Shown: positions 7,984 through 16,793, numbered from the stretch's first letter. The stretch is DNA of 64,000 bases from Bdellovibrio sp. KM01 (GCF_013752535.1 NZ_CP058348.1:620001-684000); one strand, 5' to 3'. Numbers and translations: made by a program. Notes: generated by a model not told the origin, from the sequence alone.

Positions 7984-8299
7984 ACAACTGAAACCATTTT
8001 TTAGCATCCTTTTAGTCATCTTTACTTTGTTTTCTATCGTCTTCCTGCAAATGGAAGAACGTCGCATGGGCTATGTGGTTTTGAAGCTCACTCGCCAGCA
8101 CAAAAAAGTTTTGGAAGAAAAGCGCACCAAAGAAATTTCTTTGGCGAAGATCACGCGTCCACAACTGTTGGATCACGTGGCTCAGCAAAAATTCACGCTT
8201 AAAAAAGTTCAGGCGAATCAAATCATCCATTTGACGGATGTGGCAGATATTCCTGTAGCCAAAGCGATTGATAAGAAAATTGCGAAAAAGGATCTGTAG
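7964..8299 (+). CDS. ftsL: Cell division protein FtsL-like
   Basis: A 111-residue single-pass protein: short cytoplasmic start, one membrane helix (FFSILLVIFTLFSIVFL), then a periplasmic coiled-coil region (RMGYVVLKLTRQHKKVLEEKRTKEISLAKIT). FtsL is poorly conserved, so the call rests on this layout and its place between rsmH and ftsI. The ATG at 7964 is chosen because AGGAG lies eight bases upstream. The in-frame GTG at 7955 is too close to that site. The stop abuts the TTG of ftsI. Confidence 0.82.
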   Translation: MSKENFRQLKPFFSILLVIFTLFSIVFLQMEERRMGYVVLKLTRQHKKVLEEKRTKEISLAKITRPQLLDHVAQQKFTLKKVQANQIIHLTDVADIPVAKAIDKKIAKKDL

Positions 8300-10345
8300 T
8301 TGAAATCACGTATTGTTTTTATCTTTATCGGTATTATCGGTTTGTGGTCGTTGCTGATGATGAGAGCGGCGTACTTGCAGTTCTTGCCGAATGATCGTTT
8401 GAATTCCCTGCAAAATCGTCAGTTCCAAACCAAAGTAACCTTGCAAGCCCGCCGTGGTGCGATCGTGGATCGCAATGGCCGTGATCTTGCGATGTCAGCA
8501 ACAGCTTACTCTTTGTATGCCGATCCTAAAATTATCGATAACCGTAAAGCGGCTGCGAAAAAGCTTTCTAAAGTTTTGGGTCAGTCTTATGAATCCGTTT
8601 ACGCGAAAATCAAAGATGGCAACAAACGCTTCGTCTGGATTCAACGCATGCTTGAACAAGACAAAGCCGATGAAATCAAAAAGTTTGATATCCGTGGTCT
8701 TTCTTTCGTTGAAGAATGGCGCCGTGTTTATCCAAACGAAACTTTGCTAGCACAAACTTTGGGCTTCCTGGGCATTGAAGGTCAGGGGCTTGAAGGTTTG
8801 GAACTGGGTTACGATCAGTCTCTTCGTGGCAATCAAAAGAAAGTCATGGTTAAAAGAGACGCTCGTGGCCGTCCGTTGATTAATGACGGTTTGATGTTCA
8901 TCGAAAACCCAGACGGTAACGAACTTCGTCTGACTGTGGATTCTGAACTGCAGTACGCTTTGGAATCTGAATTGGCGAATGCGGTGCAAACTTTCGATGC
9001 AGATCACGCGGTCGGTGTGGTTCTGGATGCGAAAACCTCTGCCGTGGTTGCTTTAGCATCTGCTCCAACTTTCGATTTGAATAAAGCGCAAAAGGCTTCT
9101 GCAGATTTCCGTCGTAATAAAACAGTGACGGATGCTTTCGAGCCTGGTTCCACTTTGAAAACCCTGGTGATTGCATCAGCACTTCGCGAAGGAGCTTTGC
9201 AACCAAATACAAAGTTCTTCTGTGAAAATGGTGCTTTCCGGGTTGGCGACAAAGTGATCAAGGAAGCGGAAGCTCACGAGAAGTTCGGCGATATCACAGC
9301 GGCTGAGATCTTAGCGGTGTCTTCAAATATCGGAACAACTAAGATCGCTTTCAAATTGGGTCAGGATAAACTTCGTCAGGGTCTTTTGGATTTCGGTTTG
9401 GGGCAAAAATTGGGAGTAGACCTTCCAGGTGAGGCCCGCGGTATCGTCCAAAGTCTTCCATGGAAACCTATTTCTTTAAGTAATATCTCTTTCGGTCACG
9501 GTATTGCGACGACACCGATTCAAATGGCAAATGCGTATGCCGCCATTGCAAACGGTGGGGTTCTAAATACTCCATATATCGTTCAATCCGTTCGCGATTC
9601 TGAAACGGGCGAATTGACGGAAACGAAAGTAAAACCCATCCGTCGAGTTCTAACTCCCGAGCAAGCAGCGCAAATGCGTGCGATGCTTCTGGGTGTCACG
9701 ACTTTAAAAATCGGTTCCGGTGCCAATGCCCGAGTTGATGGTTTCCTGGTTGCGGGTAAAACAGGAACGGCGCAAAAAGTAAATCCGAACGGACGTGGTT
9801 ATCTTAAAGGTGCTTACGTTTCTAGTTTCGCAGGTTTCATCCCGGCGAACGATCCCAAATTTGTGATTTATGTGGCAGTTGATTCTCCTCGTAAGTCTTA
9901 TTACGGAGCGAAAGTGGCAGCTCCGGTGTTCTCAAGAATTGCCTCCTATGCTGTTCGTAAAGAAGGGATCGCGCCACTTCCAGGAACTTTGGCAGAAACA
10001 AACAGCAAGAATTTGAATTCCATCAAAACAGCGATGGGTCAAAAAGCGGCTTTGGAAAAATTGGCGCGTGAAATTGCTACTGAATCTAAAGAGCCGGCAA
10101 AACCAGAGGCGAAAGCAGAACCTGCAATCGTGACGGCACAGGAGCTGGATAAAGCTGCGGAAGTAAAAACCGGAGAAACGGTTCCGAACTTGATGAAGTT
10201 AACGACTCGCGAAGTTCTTCGCCAAGTAAGTGGACAGAATCTGAAAGTCAAATTTGTCGGATCGGGAAGTTTGGTAAGCGAAATGATTCCAGCAGCTGGA
10301 TCGACCTTGCCGGAAGATAAAAATATCACTGTCATACTTAAATAG
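8300..10345 (+). CDS. ftsI: Division transpeptidase FtsI (PBP3, class B PBP) with PASTA domain
   Basis: A 681-residue peptidoglycan transpeptidase of the septum. N-terminal membrane helix, pedestal (RRGAIVDRNGRDLA), then the transpeptidase domain with S-x-x-K at S284 (GSTLK), SSN at 341-343 and KTGT at 487-490. A linker rich in Ala/Glu/Lys leads to a C-terminal PASTA-like domain (VPNLMKLTTREVL...), which is unusual in Gram-negatives outside the delta/Bdellovibrio branches. The start is TTG at 8300, directly after the ftsL stop, with AAGGA at 8288-8292. A terminator follows, so rsmH-ftsL-ftsI forms a closed unit. Confidence 0.94.
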   Translation: MKSRIVFIFIGIIGLWSLLMMRAAYLQFLPNDRLNSLQNRQFQTKVTLQARRGAIVDRNGRDLAMSATAYSLYADPKIIDNRKAAAKKLSKVLGQSYESVYAKIKDGNKRFVWIQRMLEQDKADEIKKFDIRGLSFVEEWRRVYPNETLLAQTLGFLGIEGQGLEGLELGYDQSLRGNQKKVMVKRDARGRPLINDGLMFIENPDGNELRLTVDSELQYALESELANAVQTFDADHAVGVVLDAKTSAVVALASAPTFDLNKAQKASADFRRNKTVTDAFEPGSTLKTLVIASALREGALQPNTKFFCENGAFRVGDKVIKEAEAHEKFGDITAAEILAVSSNIGTTKIAFKLGQDKLRQGLLDFGLGQKLGVDLPGEARGIVQSLPWKPISLSNISFGHGIATTPIQMANAYAAIANGGVLNTPYIVQSVRDSETGELTETKVKPIRRVLTPEQAAQMRAMLLGVTTLKIGSGANARVDGFLVAGKTGTAQKVNPNGRGYLKGAYVSSFAGFIPANDPKFVIYVAVDSPRKSYYGAKVAAPVFSRIASYAVRKEGIAPLPGTLAETNSKNLNSIKTAMGQKAALEKLAREIATESKEPAKPEAKAEPAIVTAQELDKAAEVKTGETVPNLMKLTTREVLRQVSGQNLKVKFVGSGSLVSEMIPAAGSTLPEDKNITVILK

Positions 10346-10347
10346 TA

Positions 10348-10373
10348 AAAGGCACCCACGAGGTGCCTTTTTT
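10348..10373 (+). terminator. Terminator after ftsI
   Basis: AAAGGCACC pairs with GGTGCCTTT (10348-10356 with 10362-10370), followed by further T. It cuts the dcw cluster between ftsI and murE. Confidence 0.88.
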
Positions 10374-10505
10374 ATTTCAAAAACTGAATCCAAAACCTCC
10401 GACCTTGGTCAAAAAATCTAAATTTTATTTTGTTTGGAAAAATCCCGTGAGTAAGAATATCCCTTTGGGGCGTGCTTTCAGGGCTTACTTTTTTTGGAGA
10501 GATCG

Positions 10506-11009
10506 GTGCAAAGTAAGATCGTTTTTTCGAACGAAAAAGAATACAACGGACTTTTGAAGCTAATGTATGTCGCGGGCTTCGCGATGCTGATTCCATTGTT
10601 CACGTGGTGGCAAAACAACGTAAATCCCAATTTCGATTTGTGGCTGCTGGCGATCCTTGCCGGAATCTGCGTTTTGCTATTCAGTATTCGCAGAGCCAAA
10701 ATAATGAATGTCGTTCTTTTGGAAAATTGCATCGAATTGGAATATCCCCTGCGCGATCACGTACAAGCTATTCCGTACTCTGAACTTCTTTGCGCCGAGT
10801 ACGTCGAATCCAGTTTCAGTTTAAGCTTAGTATTAAAAGACAGTCGCACGATTTCACTGCCGGCAAAAATTGAAAAAGTCGAAGGCCACTTTCCACCGTA
10901 CCAGGAAATGATCGAAGCCCGGGGTGAAGCCGGCGACCGCTACCGCTTAAAACACGAAATCGACAGCCGCATTAAGGGTAAAGACTCGATAGCTCCGTTG
11001 AAGTTTTAG
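10506..11009 (+). CDS. Two-helix membrane protein, possible PH-like domain
   Basis: A 167-residue protein with two membrane helices in hairpin arrangement (about residues 19-35 and 46-62) followed by a cytoplasmic beta-rich domain (VLLENCIELEYPLRDHVQAIPYSELLCAEYVESSFSL is the start of it, seen as short strands). This layout is typical of bacterial PH-like membrane proteins, but I cannot confirm the family. It starts at GTG 10506 behind GGAGAG. An upstream in-frame TTG at 10494 would overlap that site. It has terminators on both sides and interrupts the dcw cluster. Confidence 0.65.
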   Translation: MQSKIVFSNEKEYNGLLKLMYVAGFAMLIPLFTWWQNNVNPNFDLWLLAILAGICVLLFSIRRAKIMNVVLLENCIELEYPLRDHVQAIPYSELLCAEYVESSFSLSLVLKDSRTISLPAKIEKVEGHFPPYQEMIEARGEAGDRYRLKHEIDSRIKGKDSIAPLKF

Positions 11010-11012
11010 AAT

Positions 11013-11041
11013 AAAAAAAGGCACCCATTGGGTGCCTTTTT
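11013..11041. terminator. Bidirectional terminator
   Basis: AAAAAGGCACCC pairs with GGGTGCCTTTTT around an ATT loop. It serves the plus gene ending at 11009 and the minus gene ending at 11064. It is almost the same hairpin as the one after ftsI. Confidence 0.88.
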
Positions 11042-11063
11042 AGTTTCGACTGAAATTTTAAAA

Positions 11064-11492
11064 CTACATCCAGTACATAAATGTATTTACTGGGTTTTCT
11101 TTTTGAGCGTCGTTCAAGGTGTCGACGATCGCCTGGACTTTTACTTCACCTAGGTTTTCAATCAAATCTTTTGCGCCGATGATCGTGATGTCCCAGTTTT
11201 TAGAGATCACAGATGGATCTGTCAAAACGTCATAAAGTGCATCAAGGTTTGCACCGTATGTTTTTGGAAGTCTTAAACCGTCAGCGATGACAGCGTGGAG
11301 TTGCTTCAAGGACTTAATGTCGCGACCTTGGATTAAAACCGCAATCTTATAGTTTGATTCAAACACAGTGGCCCCAAGAAGACCTTCGCGTTCAACTGTT
11401 TTATCAACAGGAACATTGTAAATACCTGCGTTTGCCTGAGTCGCGACCAGATTCAAAAGAAGAGCGGAAGCTAGAACCATCAACTTTTTCAT
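11064..11492 (-). CDS. Secreted barstar-family protein
   Basis: A 142-residue protein with a clear signal peptide (MKKLMVLASALLLNLVATQANA), then a barstar-like domain: VLIQGRDIKSLKQLHAVIADGL, LPKTYGANLDALYDVLTD and a final strand ending FMYWM. LPxxYGxNLDAL is the hallmark of barstar-type ribonuclease inhibitors, which are normally cytoplasmic. No barnase-like gene is adjacent. AAGGGG lies before the ATG. Export to the periplasm is inferred from the signal peptide. Role unknown; guarding the cell against secreted nucleases is one possibility. Confidence 0.8.
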   Translation of the reverse strand: MKKLMVLASALLLNLVATQANAGIYNVPVDKTVEREGLLGATVFESNYKIAVLIQGRDIKSLKQLHAVIADGLRLPKTYGANLDALYDVLTDPSVISKNWDITIIGAKDLIENLGEVKVQAIVDTLNDAQKENPVNTFMYWM

Positions 11493-11572
11493 GGGTACCC
11501 CTTTAATAAAGTTGCGGGACTATAACACAAGAACCAGGCGTTACCGCATGTCAGGATTCTGTACAGTAAGAA

Positions 11573-12250
11573 CTATAAGGAATTGATGTATTGGCCAATA
11601 CCTTGAAGGACTTGGCCTGGAATCTCGTGGCCACCCCGGAAACCAAGCAAGGAGCCCTTCATGCCGTTTTGAGTAAGCAGGGTCTCAAGTTTTTGTGCCT
11701 GCTTAAAGCCCAAAACCTGATCCATTTGACCATGGCTTTGGAAGAACTTCTGGCCAGAGCGATTTGCGACCAGTGGTTTCCACTCATCTTGGGCAACCAA
11801 AGTGCCCGACATGATAACCAGGCCACGGGGAGTTTCAGAAGCGCGCAGGTACAAATCAGTCGCTAGCATCGCTCCCTGGCTGAAGCCGCCCAAAATGATT
11901 TGATTCCAAGGGACGCGGAGTTGGCGGATCATCTCCATGGCCATGTCGCGGGCTTTCTCGAAACCTTTCGGTATTTCACCGCTGAAATCTCGGGGGACAC
12001 CAGTTTCCTGAGCGCGTTGAATTTCCATCATATCAATCGGCCACCAAGCGCGACCTGTCCATGCGGGGCCAATAGGTACTTCCAGAATTCCATTCGGAAA
12101 AAGCCAATTGTACGTTTGTTTCGTTGGAATCATCTGTCCTAAAGAGAACAAGTCATTGGCATCTGCGCCATAACCATGGAAGAAGATGATCCAGGGTGCG
12201 TTATCGTCTTGATTAATTTCTTGGCAATGTATTTTTCCGAGTTGTCTCAT
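11573..12250 (-). CDS. Carboxylesterase/phospholipase family alpha/beta hydrolase
   Basis: A 225-residue cytoplasmic serine hydrolase of the Abhydrolase_2 type (YpfH/carboxylesterase). Oxyanion region FHGYGADANDLFSL, nucleophile elbow GGFSQGAML, acid region around DQVLGFKQ and the catalytic histidine in FRGGHEIP. The true start is the ATG at 12250. Longer reading frames run into murE and carry murE-antisense sequence. There is no ribosome site, but TATGCT lies six bases upstream of the ATG, so the mRNA is probably leaderless. It diverges from murE, with the two starts only 25 bases apart. Confidence 0.85.
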   Translation of the reverse strand: MRQLGKIHCQEINQDDNAPWIIFFHGYGADANDLFSLGQMIPTKQTYNWLFPNGILEVPIGPAWTGRAWWPIDMMEIQRAQETGVPRDFSGEIPKGFEKARDMAMEMIRQLRVPWNQIILGGFSQGAMLATDLYLRASETPRGLVIMSGTLVAQDEWKPLVANRSGQKFFQSHGQMDQVLGFKQAQKLETLLTQNGMKGSLLGFRGGHEIPGQVLQGIGQYINSL

Positions 12251-12275
12251 AGCTTGAGCATAATATACTGATCCC
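12242..12275 (+). promoter_or_regulatory. Leaderless promoter of murE
   Basis: TTGTCT (12242-12247), 16 bases, TATACT (12264-12269), six bases, then the murE ATG at 12276. The predicted start of transcription is the A of the ATG. No Shine-Dalgarno sequence is present. Confidence 0.65.
12251..12262 (-). promoter_or_regulatory. Leaderless -10 element of the esterase gene
   Basis: On the minus strand TATGCT (12262-12257) is followed by exactly six bases and the ATG at 12250. The -35 region is weak. The element lies directly beside the murE -10 on the other strand, so the two promoters must exclude or influence each other. Confidence 0.55.
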
Positions 12276-13772
12276 ATGAAACTACAGCATCTTTTTTCAA
12301 CAATTCCAGGAATCGCCGGCCATGTTTTGCCAGACATCGAAGTCTCTGGGATTTTCAATGATGCGCGTAAGGTGATTGCTGACGGACTTTTCGTTGCCAT
12401 TCGTGGTGTCAAAGTCGACGGCCACAGTTTCATTCCTGACGCTATCAACAACGGTGCTTCTGTTTTGGTGGTCGAAGATCCCAATCAAGTTCCCAATAAC
12501 TTTAAAGGTTTCGTTTTGCGCGTGGAAAACACTCGCGAAGCCCTTGATGTTTTAGCCAGCCACTATCACGGTGACCCTGCAGAGGAAATGTTCTGCGTGG
12601 GTGTGACGGGTACGAACGGTAAAACTTCAGTGACCTATATGGTTGAGGCGATTTTTAATCACTCGCAAAACCCAACCGGTGTTATCGGAACTGTGAACCA
12701 TCACTTGCTGGATAAAGTTTGGCCGTCAGATATGACAACGCCAGATCCAATCAATCTGCAAAAACGTCTGCGTGAATTCAAAGACGCTGGTGCCAAGGCT
12801 GTGGCCATGGAAGTTTCCTCGCATGCGTTGGATCAGCACCGCGTGGACAGTGTCCCGTTCAATACAGTGATCTTTACGAATCTGACCCGTGATCATTTGG
12901 ATTATCACGAAACGATGGAAAAATATTTCGAGTCAAAACAGCGTCTGTTCACAGACCTGTTGTGGAAGACTGAAAAGCTGCCATGTTTTGCGATCATCAA
13001 TATCGATGATAAATACGGCCGTCGCATGCACGTGGCAGACCCTGCAGTTCTTTGGACATACGGTGCTGATAAGTCCGCGGACCTTAGTTTCAAAATCAAA
13101 ACTATGGATTTTGCATTGACGGTGTTTGATTTAAAAACTCCCGTGGGAGTTACTGAGGTGGAGTTACCAATGTCAGGTACTCACAATGTGATGAATGCTG
13201 TGGCAGCGATTGGTGCCGGTCTATCGGCAGGAATCCCATTGGATGTTTGTAAAGCCGCGATTGCGAGCTTTACAGGGGTCCCCGGAAGATTGCAGGCGGT
13301 ACCAAATAATAAAAACCTTTCTGTCTTTGTGGACTATGCCCACTCGCCAGACGCTTTGGAAAACGTTCTGACGGCATTGACGAAGGTGCGTGAAAGTCTC
13401 AAGTCCAATGCCAAGATCTGGACGATCTTTGGTTGTGGTGGAGACCGCGATAAAGGCAAGCGTCCCTTGATGGCGGAGATGGCTTTGAAGTTCTCTGATG
13501 CCGTGGTGGTCACTTCCGACAATCCACGCACCGAGGAGCCGCAATCTATTATCGAAGATATTTTAAAGGGCGTGAATGCCCAGGATAAGAACCGTGTGAT
13601 CGTTTTGGCGGACCGCAAGGAAGCCATTCATGCGACGATCCGCAGAGCCCAAGAGGGCGATGTGATTTTGATCGCAGGTAAAGGTCACGAAGACTATCAG
13701 ATTATTGGAAGCACGAAGTTTCCATTCAGTGATGTGCAGGTCGCCGAACAGGCGCTGCAGGGGAGAGTGTAA
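12276..13772 (+). CDS. murE: UDP-MurNAc-tripeptide synthetase MurE (meso-DAP adding)
   Basis: A 498-residue cytoplasmic ligase that adds the third stem-peptide residue. ATP loop GTNGKTS near residue 111; EVSSHALDQHRV; FVDYAHSPDALE; and DNPR at 415-418, which is the mark of meso-diaminopimelate specificity. The N-terminus MKLQHLFS matches normal MurE starts, yet there is no ribosome site; the ATG seems to be the first base of the mRNA. It overlaps murF by ATGA-type coupling (one base). Confidence 0.96.
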   Translation: MKLQHLFSTIPGIAGHVLPDIEVSGIFNDARKVIADGLFVAIRGVKVDGHSFIPDAINNGASVLVVEDPNQVPNNFKGFVLRVENTREALDVLASHYHGDPAEEMFCVGVTGTNGKTSVTYMVEAIFNHSQNPTGVIGTVNHHLLDKVWPSDMTTPDPINLQKRLREFKDAGAKAVAMEVSSHALDQHRVDSVPFNTVIFTNLTRDHLDYHETMEKYFESKQRLFTDLLWKTEKLPCFAIINIDDKYGRRMHVADPAVLWTYGADKSADLSFKIKTMDFALTVFDLKTPVGVTEVELPMSGTHNVMNAVAAIGAGLSAGIPLDVCKAAIASFTGVPGRLQAVPNNKNLSVFVDYAHSPDALENVLTALTKVRESLKSNAKIWTIFGCGGDRDKGKRPLMAEMALKFSDAVVVTSDNPRTEEPQSIIEDILKGVNAQDKNRVIVLADRKEAIHATIRRAQEGDVILIAGKGHEDYQIIGSTKFPFSDVQVAEQALQGRV

Positions 13773-15193
13773 TGAGAGCCATGGATGTGCAAACCGTCAT
13801 CAAAGCTACTAATGCGCAAGTGATCAGCCAGCACAGTGACGCGTTCACAGGAATAGGTACCGATACCCGCGCAGATCTTAAGGGGCAAATGTTTATCGCT
13901 CTTAAAGGGGAAGCGTTTGATGCCCACGAGTTCCTGGATAAAGCTGTTACCCAAGGTGCCACTGTCCTGTTGGTTCATGAAGTTAACGAGCAAGTGAATG
14001 ATTTGAAAAATAAAGTCACTGTTTTAAAAGTTCCTGACACTTTGAAGGCCCTGCAACAGCTGGGTAACTGGGCTCGTCATCAATCTCAAGGCACTATCGT
14101 TGCCATCACGGGCTCCAATGGTAAAACCACGACCAAAGAATTTACGGCCGCGTTGATTGGCACAGCCAAAAATGTTCACTACAACAAAGGCAGCTTTAAC
14201 AATCACTGGGGAGTGCCATTCACTCTGCTGCAATTGGATCCTAAAAAAGAAGTGGCTGTGATTGAAATGGGTATGAATCACGCCGGTGAAATCACCGAAC
14301 TCGTTCAAATCGCAGAACCTGATGTTGTGGTTTGTACAATGGTGGGACGCGCGCACATGGAATTCTTTGGCACGATCGAAAAAGTCGCTGAAGCTAAAGA
14401 GGAAATCTATAACGCTGCTAAGAAAAATGCGATCCGGATCTACAATTTGGACAATGAACAAACACATAATATGTTTGTCCGTGGCCACGACAAATTCCCG
14501 CAGGATAAAGTCATCACTTTCTCTAGCGAAGATCCCCATGCTGACGTGCATTTGATGATTGCTTCCATGAACATGAGCCAATTGGTTCTAAAAGGCAGCA
14601 TCAAAGGTGTTCAAGGGACTGCGACTGTGCAGGTCTTTGGCGCACAAAATTTGACGAATTTGATGGCGGCAGCAGCCCTGGGGCTTTCTGTAGGTATGAC
14701 TCCGGAGCAGATCTGGATGGGGCTGCCAGCTTGTAAGACAAACTGGGGTCGTAACCAGCTGGTTCACCTTAAATCCGGTGCTCAAATGATCTTTGATGCC
14801 TATAATGCCAACCCCGATAGTATGAAAGCTTTACTGGAAAATGTGCAATTGTTAACAGTAAGCGGACGGAAAGTTGGGGTCTTTGGGCAGATGAGAGAAA
14901 TGGGTTCGGCCTCCGCACAATTGCATGAGGAATTGGGCGAGCGCGTGGGCAAAGCCGGCTTTGAAAAAGTTTACTTCGTTGGCGAAGATTTCGACGCGTT
15001 TACTAAGGGTCTGCAAAAGGCTCAATTTTCTAAGGAAAGTCTGATCCAAAAAGATTTTACAGAAAACGCTGGCAAAGATTTAGCCACTTTCCTTCACAGT
15101 GGCGACATTGCCGTCGTAAAGGCCTCTCGTGGCACGAAGCTTGAGCGCTTCGTTTACCCGTGCGAGCCCCTGGATTTTTCAGAAAAATCGTAG
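13772..15193 (+). CDS. murF: UDP-MurNAc-tripeptide-D-Ala-D-Ala ligase MurF
   Basis: A 473-residue ligase that adds the D-Ala-D-Ala dipeptide. ATP loop GSNGKTTTKE near residue 114; NNHWGVPFTLL; IEMGMNHAGEI; NANPDSM. The start overlaps the murE stop by one base (TAATG). No mraY follows directly; three unrelated genes are inserted first. Confidence 0.95.
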   Translation: MRAMDVQTVIKATNAQVISQHSDAFTGIGTDTRADLKGQMFIALKGEAFDAHEFLDKAVTQGATVLLVHEVNEQVNDLKNKVTVLKVPDTLKALQQLGNWARHQSQGTIVAITGSNGKTTTKEFTAALIGTAKNVHYNKGSFNNHWGVPFTLLQLDPKKEVAVIEMGMNHAGEITELVQIAEPDVVVCTMVGRAHMEFFGTIEKVAEAKEEIYNAAKKNAIRIYNLDNEQTHNMFVRGHDKFPQDKVITFSSEDPHADVHLMIASMNMSQLVLKGSIKGVQGTATVQVFGAQNLTNLMAAAALGLSVGMTPEQIWMGLPACKTNWGRNQLVHLKSGAQMIFDAYNANPDSMKALLENVQLLTVSGRKVGVFGQMREMGSASAQLHEELGERVGKAGFEKVYFVGEDFDAFTKGLQKAQFSKESLIQKDFTENAGKDLATFLHSGDIAVVKASRGTKLERFVYPCEPLDFSEKS

Positions 15194-15241
15194 TGTTGAC
15201 TAAAATTCAGGCTGGAGTAATCCGGCCTGATGTCCTATAAC

Positions 15242-15263
15242 AGTCCTCATTATTAGGAGGACT
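15242..15263 (+). promoter_or_regulatory. Hairpin covering the ribosome site of the next gene
   Basis: AGTCCTC (15242-15248) pairs with GAGGACT (15257-15263). The second arm contains most of the GGAGG ribosome site, two bases before the ATG at 15265. In this fold translation would be blocked, so an opening factor or temperature may control it. Confidence 0.55.
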
Positions 15264-15264
15264 A

Positions 15265-16281
15265 ATGAAACAAAATCTTTCTCTACTTATCGCAGCTCTT
15301 ACTTTCTCTGCGATGCAAGCCGGAGCTCAATCAAGTTCTGCAAAGATTGGTGCCGCATCTTCAACAAACACTTCGACATCAAAAATCGAAGACCTTAAAA
15401 AGCCGACTGAAAAGCTTAAAGACGTTGACGATGAAATTACAGACGCTCGTTTGCGTGCAACATTGGGTTCTAAATCCAAATGGTCGTTTAAATCTTCTCT
15501 AGGTTATTCCGGTGGTTCGGTGCGTGAGCCTCTTTCTTCGGTGCGCCCGGCTTATCGTACTTCCTCTACTGATGAAGTTATGGCTTATCTTTCTGGTGAT
15601 ATCGGTATCAACCTTCGCGCCACAGATCGTGATAACGTCTCCTTCTCTACAGGTATGACTATTAACGATCCTTTGCATGGTGACATCACAAAGCCAGCCA
15701 CTGATGAAACTGCAATGGGTGGTGGTGAAGTAATGCCTCGCTACGAATTCTCGACTCCGTCAATTTCTTGGAGCCGTGGTTATAAAGCTATGGGGACACA
15801 GATGGTTTCTAGCGTCACCTATGGTCACTATACGGACTCTGTTTCTGGAAGAAAAAATCTTTTGGGTGGCGTTAGCTTCAGTCAAACGATCCTTGCGAAT
15901 TTCGGTACTTCCAAATGGAATGGCGGCGTGAGCATTAGCGGTGGTAAGACTCTTTATAAGGGTGACCTTGAAGACGCTAAATACAAGAAAGCGCAAGACA
16001 AAGGCACTTTCATGCGTACCGATCTTAATGCGGGATTGTTTCCGTTCCTTCAATACTCGTTCAATGACACGTACTCATTCAGAACGGTTTTTGGATACTT
16101 CCAGTTCTATAAATACGAGCTTAATGATCGTTGGGTTCAAATCGAGCCTTACCAATCAGTTGGTTTCGGTATCTCTGTAACTCGTGACATCTACTTGTAC
16201 CCGAACATTCAGTTCACTCCGAAAGACATCCGCGACGACAGAACGAACGTGGCTCTTTCTACGAACATCAACTTGTTCTAA
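15265..16281 (+). CDS. Outer-membrane beta-barrel protein
   Basis: A 338-residue protein with signal peptide (cut near AGAQ, residue 22), a low-complexity Ser/Thr/Lys linker (SSAKIGAASSTNTSTSK), then repeated amphipathic strands (WSFKSSLGYSGGS, SISWSRGYKAMG, GGVSISGGKTLYKGDL, YSFRTVFGYFQFYKYEL) and a C-terminal NINLF, with the terminal aromatic residue expected of Bam substrates. Family unknown. Good ribosome site, but placed in a hairpin. A SRPBCC gene follows five bases after its stop. Confidence 0.72.
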   Translation: MKQNLSLLIAALTFSAMQAGAQSSSAKIGAASSTNTSTSKIEDLKKPTEKLKDVDDEITDARLRATLGSKSKWSFKSSLGYSGGSVREPLSSVRPAYRTSSTDEVMAYLSGDIGINLRATDRDNVSFSTGMTINDPLHGDITKPATDETAMGGGEVMPRYEFSTPSISWSRGYKAMGTQMVSSVTYGHYTDSVSGRKNLLGGVSFSQTILANFGTSKWNGGVSISGGKTLYKGDLEDAKYKKAQDKGTFMRTDLNAGLFPFLQYSFNDTYSFRTVFGYFQFYKYELNDRWVQIEPYQSVGFGISVTRDIYLYPNIQFTPKDIRDDRTNVALSTNINLF

Positions 16282-16286
16282 TAAAT

Positions 16287-16769
16287 ATGTCTGGATCGAA
16301 ATTCATTCCTCCTCGCAAAAGCGGGGAGGAGTCTGACTCTCAGGAAATCAATATCACTATTACGGTGAAGGCCACGGCAGCAGAAATCTGGCGCGCGCTG
16401 ACTGATACTGACGATCTGGAAAATTGGTGGGGTGACGATGTCACCCTTGAGCCAAAAGTCGGCGGAAAATTCCGCGAAGCCTGGGAAGACGACGAGGGCA
16501 ATGAGCAACTCGCTTCCGGCAAAGTCCTTTCTCTTGTTCCCAACAAATCCATTACATTTACGTGGCGTGAAAAAACCTGGGATGCGAAAGCCTCCACAGA
16601 ATGCTGTTATGTGATCGAAGATAAAGGTAAGACCCGCACCCTGACCGTTACTCATAAGGGCTGGGAAGTGTTTCCCGATAAGTTAAGTGCGAAACTTCAA
16701 AAAGACTTTCAACTGGGTTGGAAGTATCACATGCAGGAATTAAAAGCTTATCTTGATGATGAGGGCTAA
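16287..16769 (+). CDS. SRPBCC (AHSA1-like) domain protein
   Basis: A 160-residue cytoplasmic protein with one START-like ligand-binding fold: ITVKATAAEIWRALTDTDDLENWW, GGKFREAWEDDEGNEQLASGKV, ITFTWRE and C-terminal helix WKYHMQELKAYL. This is the activator-of-Hsp90-ATPase-1-like family, often of unknown ligand. It starts five bases after the barrel gene and has no own ribosome site, so it is probably translated by coupling. The stop is followed at once by a copy of the GGTACGG repeat. Confidence 0.82.
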   Translation: MSGSKFIPPRKSGEESDSQEINITITVKATAAEIWRALTDTDDLENWWGDDVTLEPKVGGKFREAWEDDEGNEQLASGKVLSLVPNKSITFTWREKTWDAKASTECCYVIEDKGKTRTLTVTHKGWEVFPDKLSAKLQKDFQLGWKYHMQELKAYLDDEG

Positions 16770-16771
16770 AA

Positions 16772-16793
16772 GGTACGGCCTTACTTTCTCCAA
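16772..16793. repeat. GGTACGG family repeat, single degenerate arm
   Basis: GGTACGG at 16772, then ACTTTCTCCA a few bases on, matches one arm of the 22-bp repeat at 4348 with a few changes in the middle. No opposite arm is seen nearby. It lies two bases after a stop codon, like copies 1 and 5. Confidence 0.6.

Noticed and set aside
12251..12484. N-terminal extension of the esterase frame
   Set aside because: The extra residues are antisense to murE codons and do not resemble the hydrolase family; the ATG at 12250 fits better.
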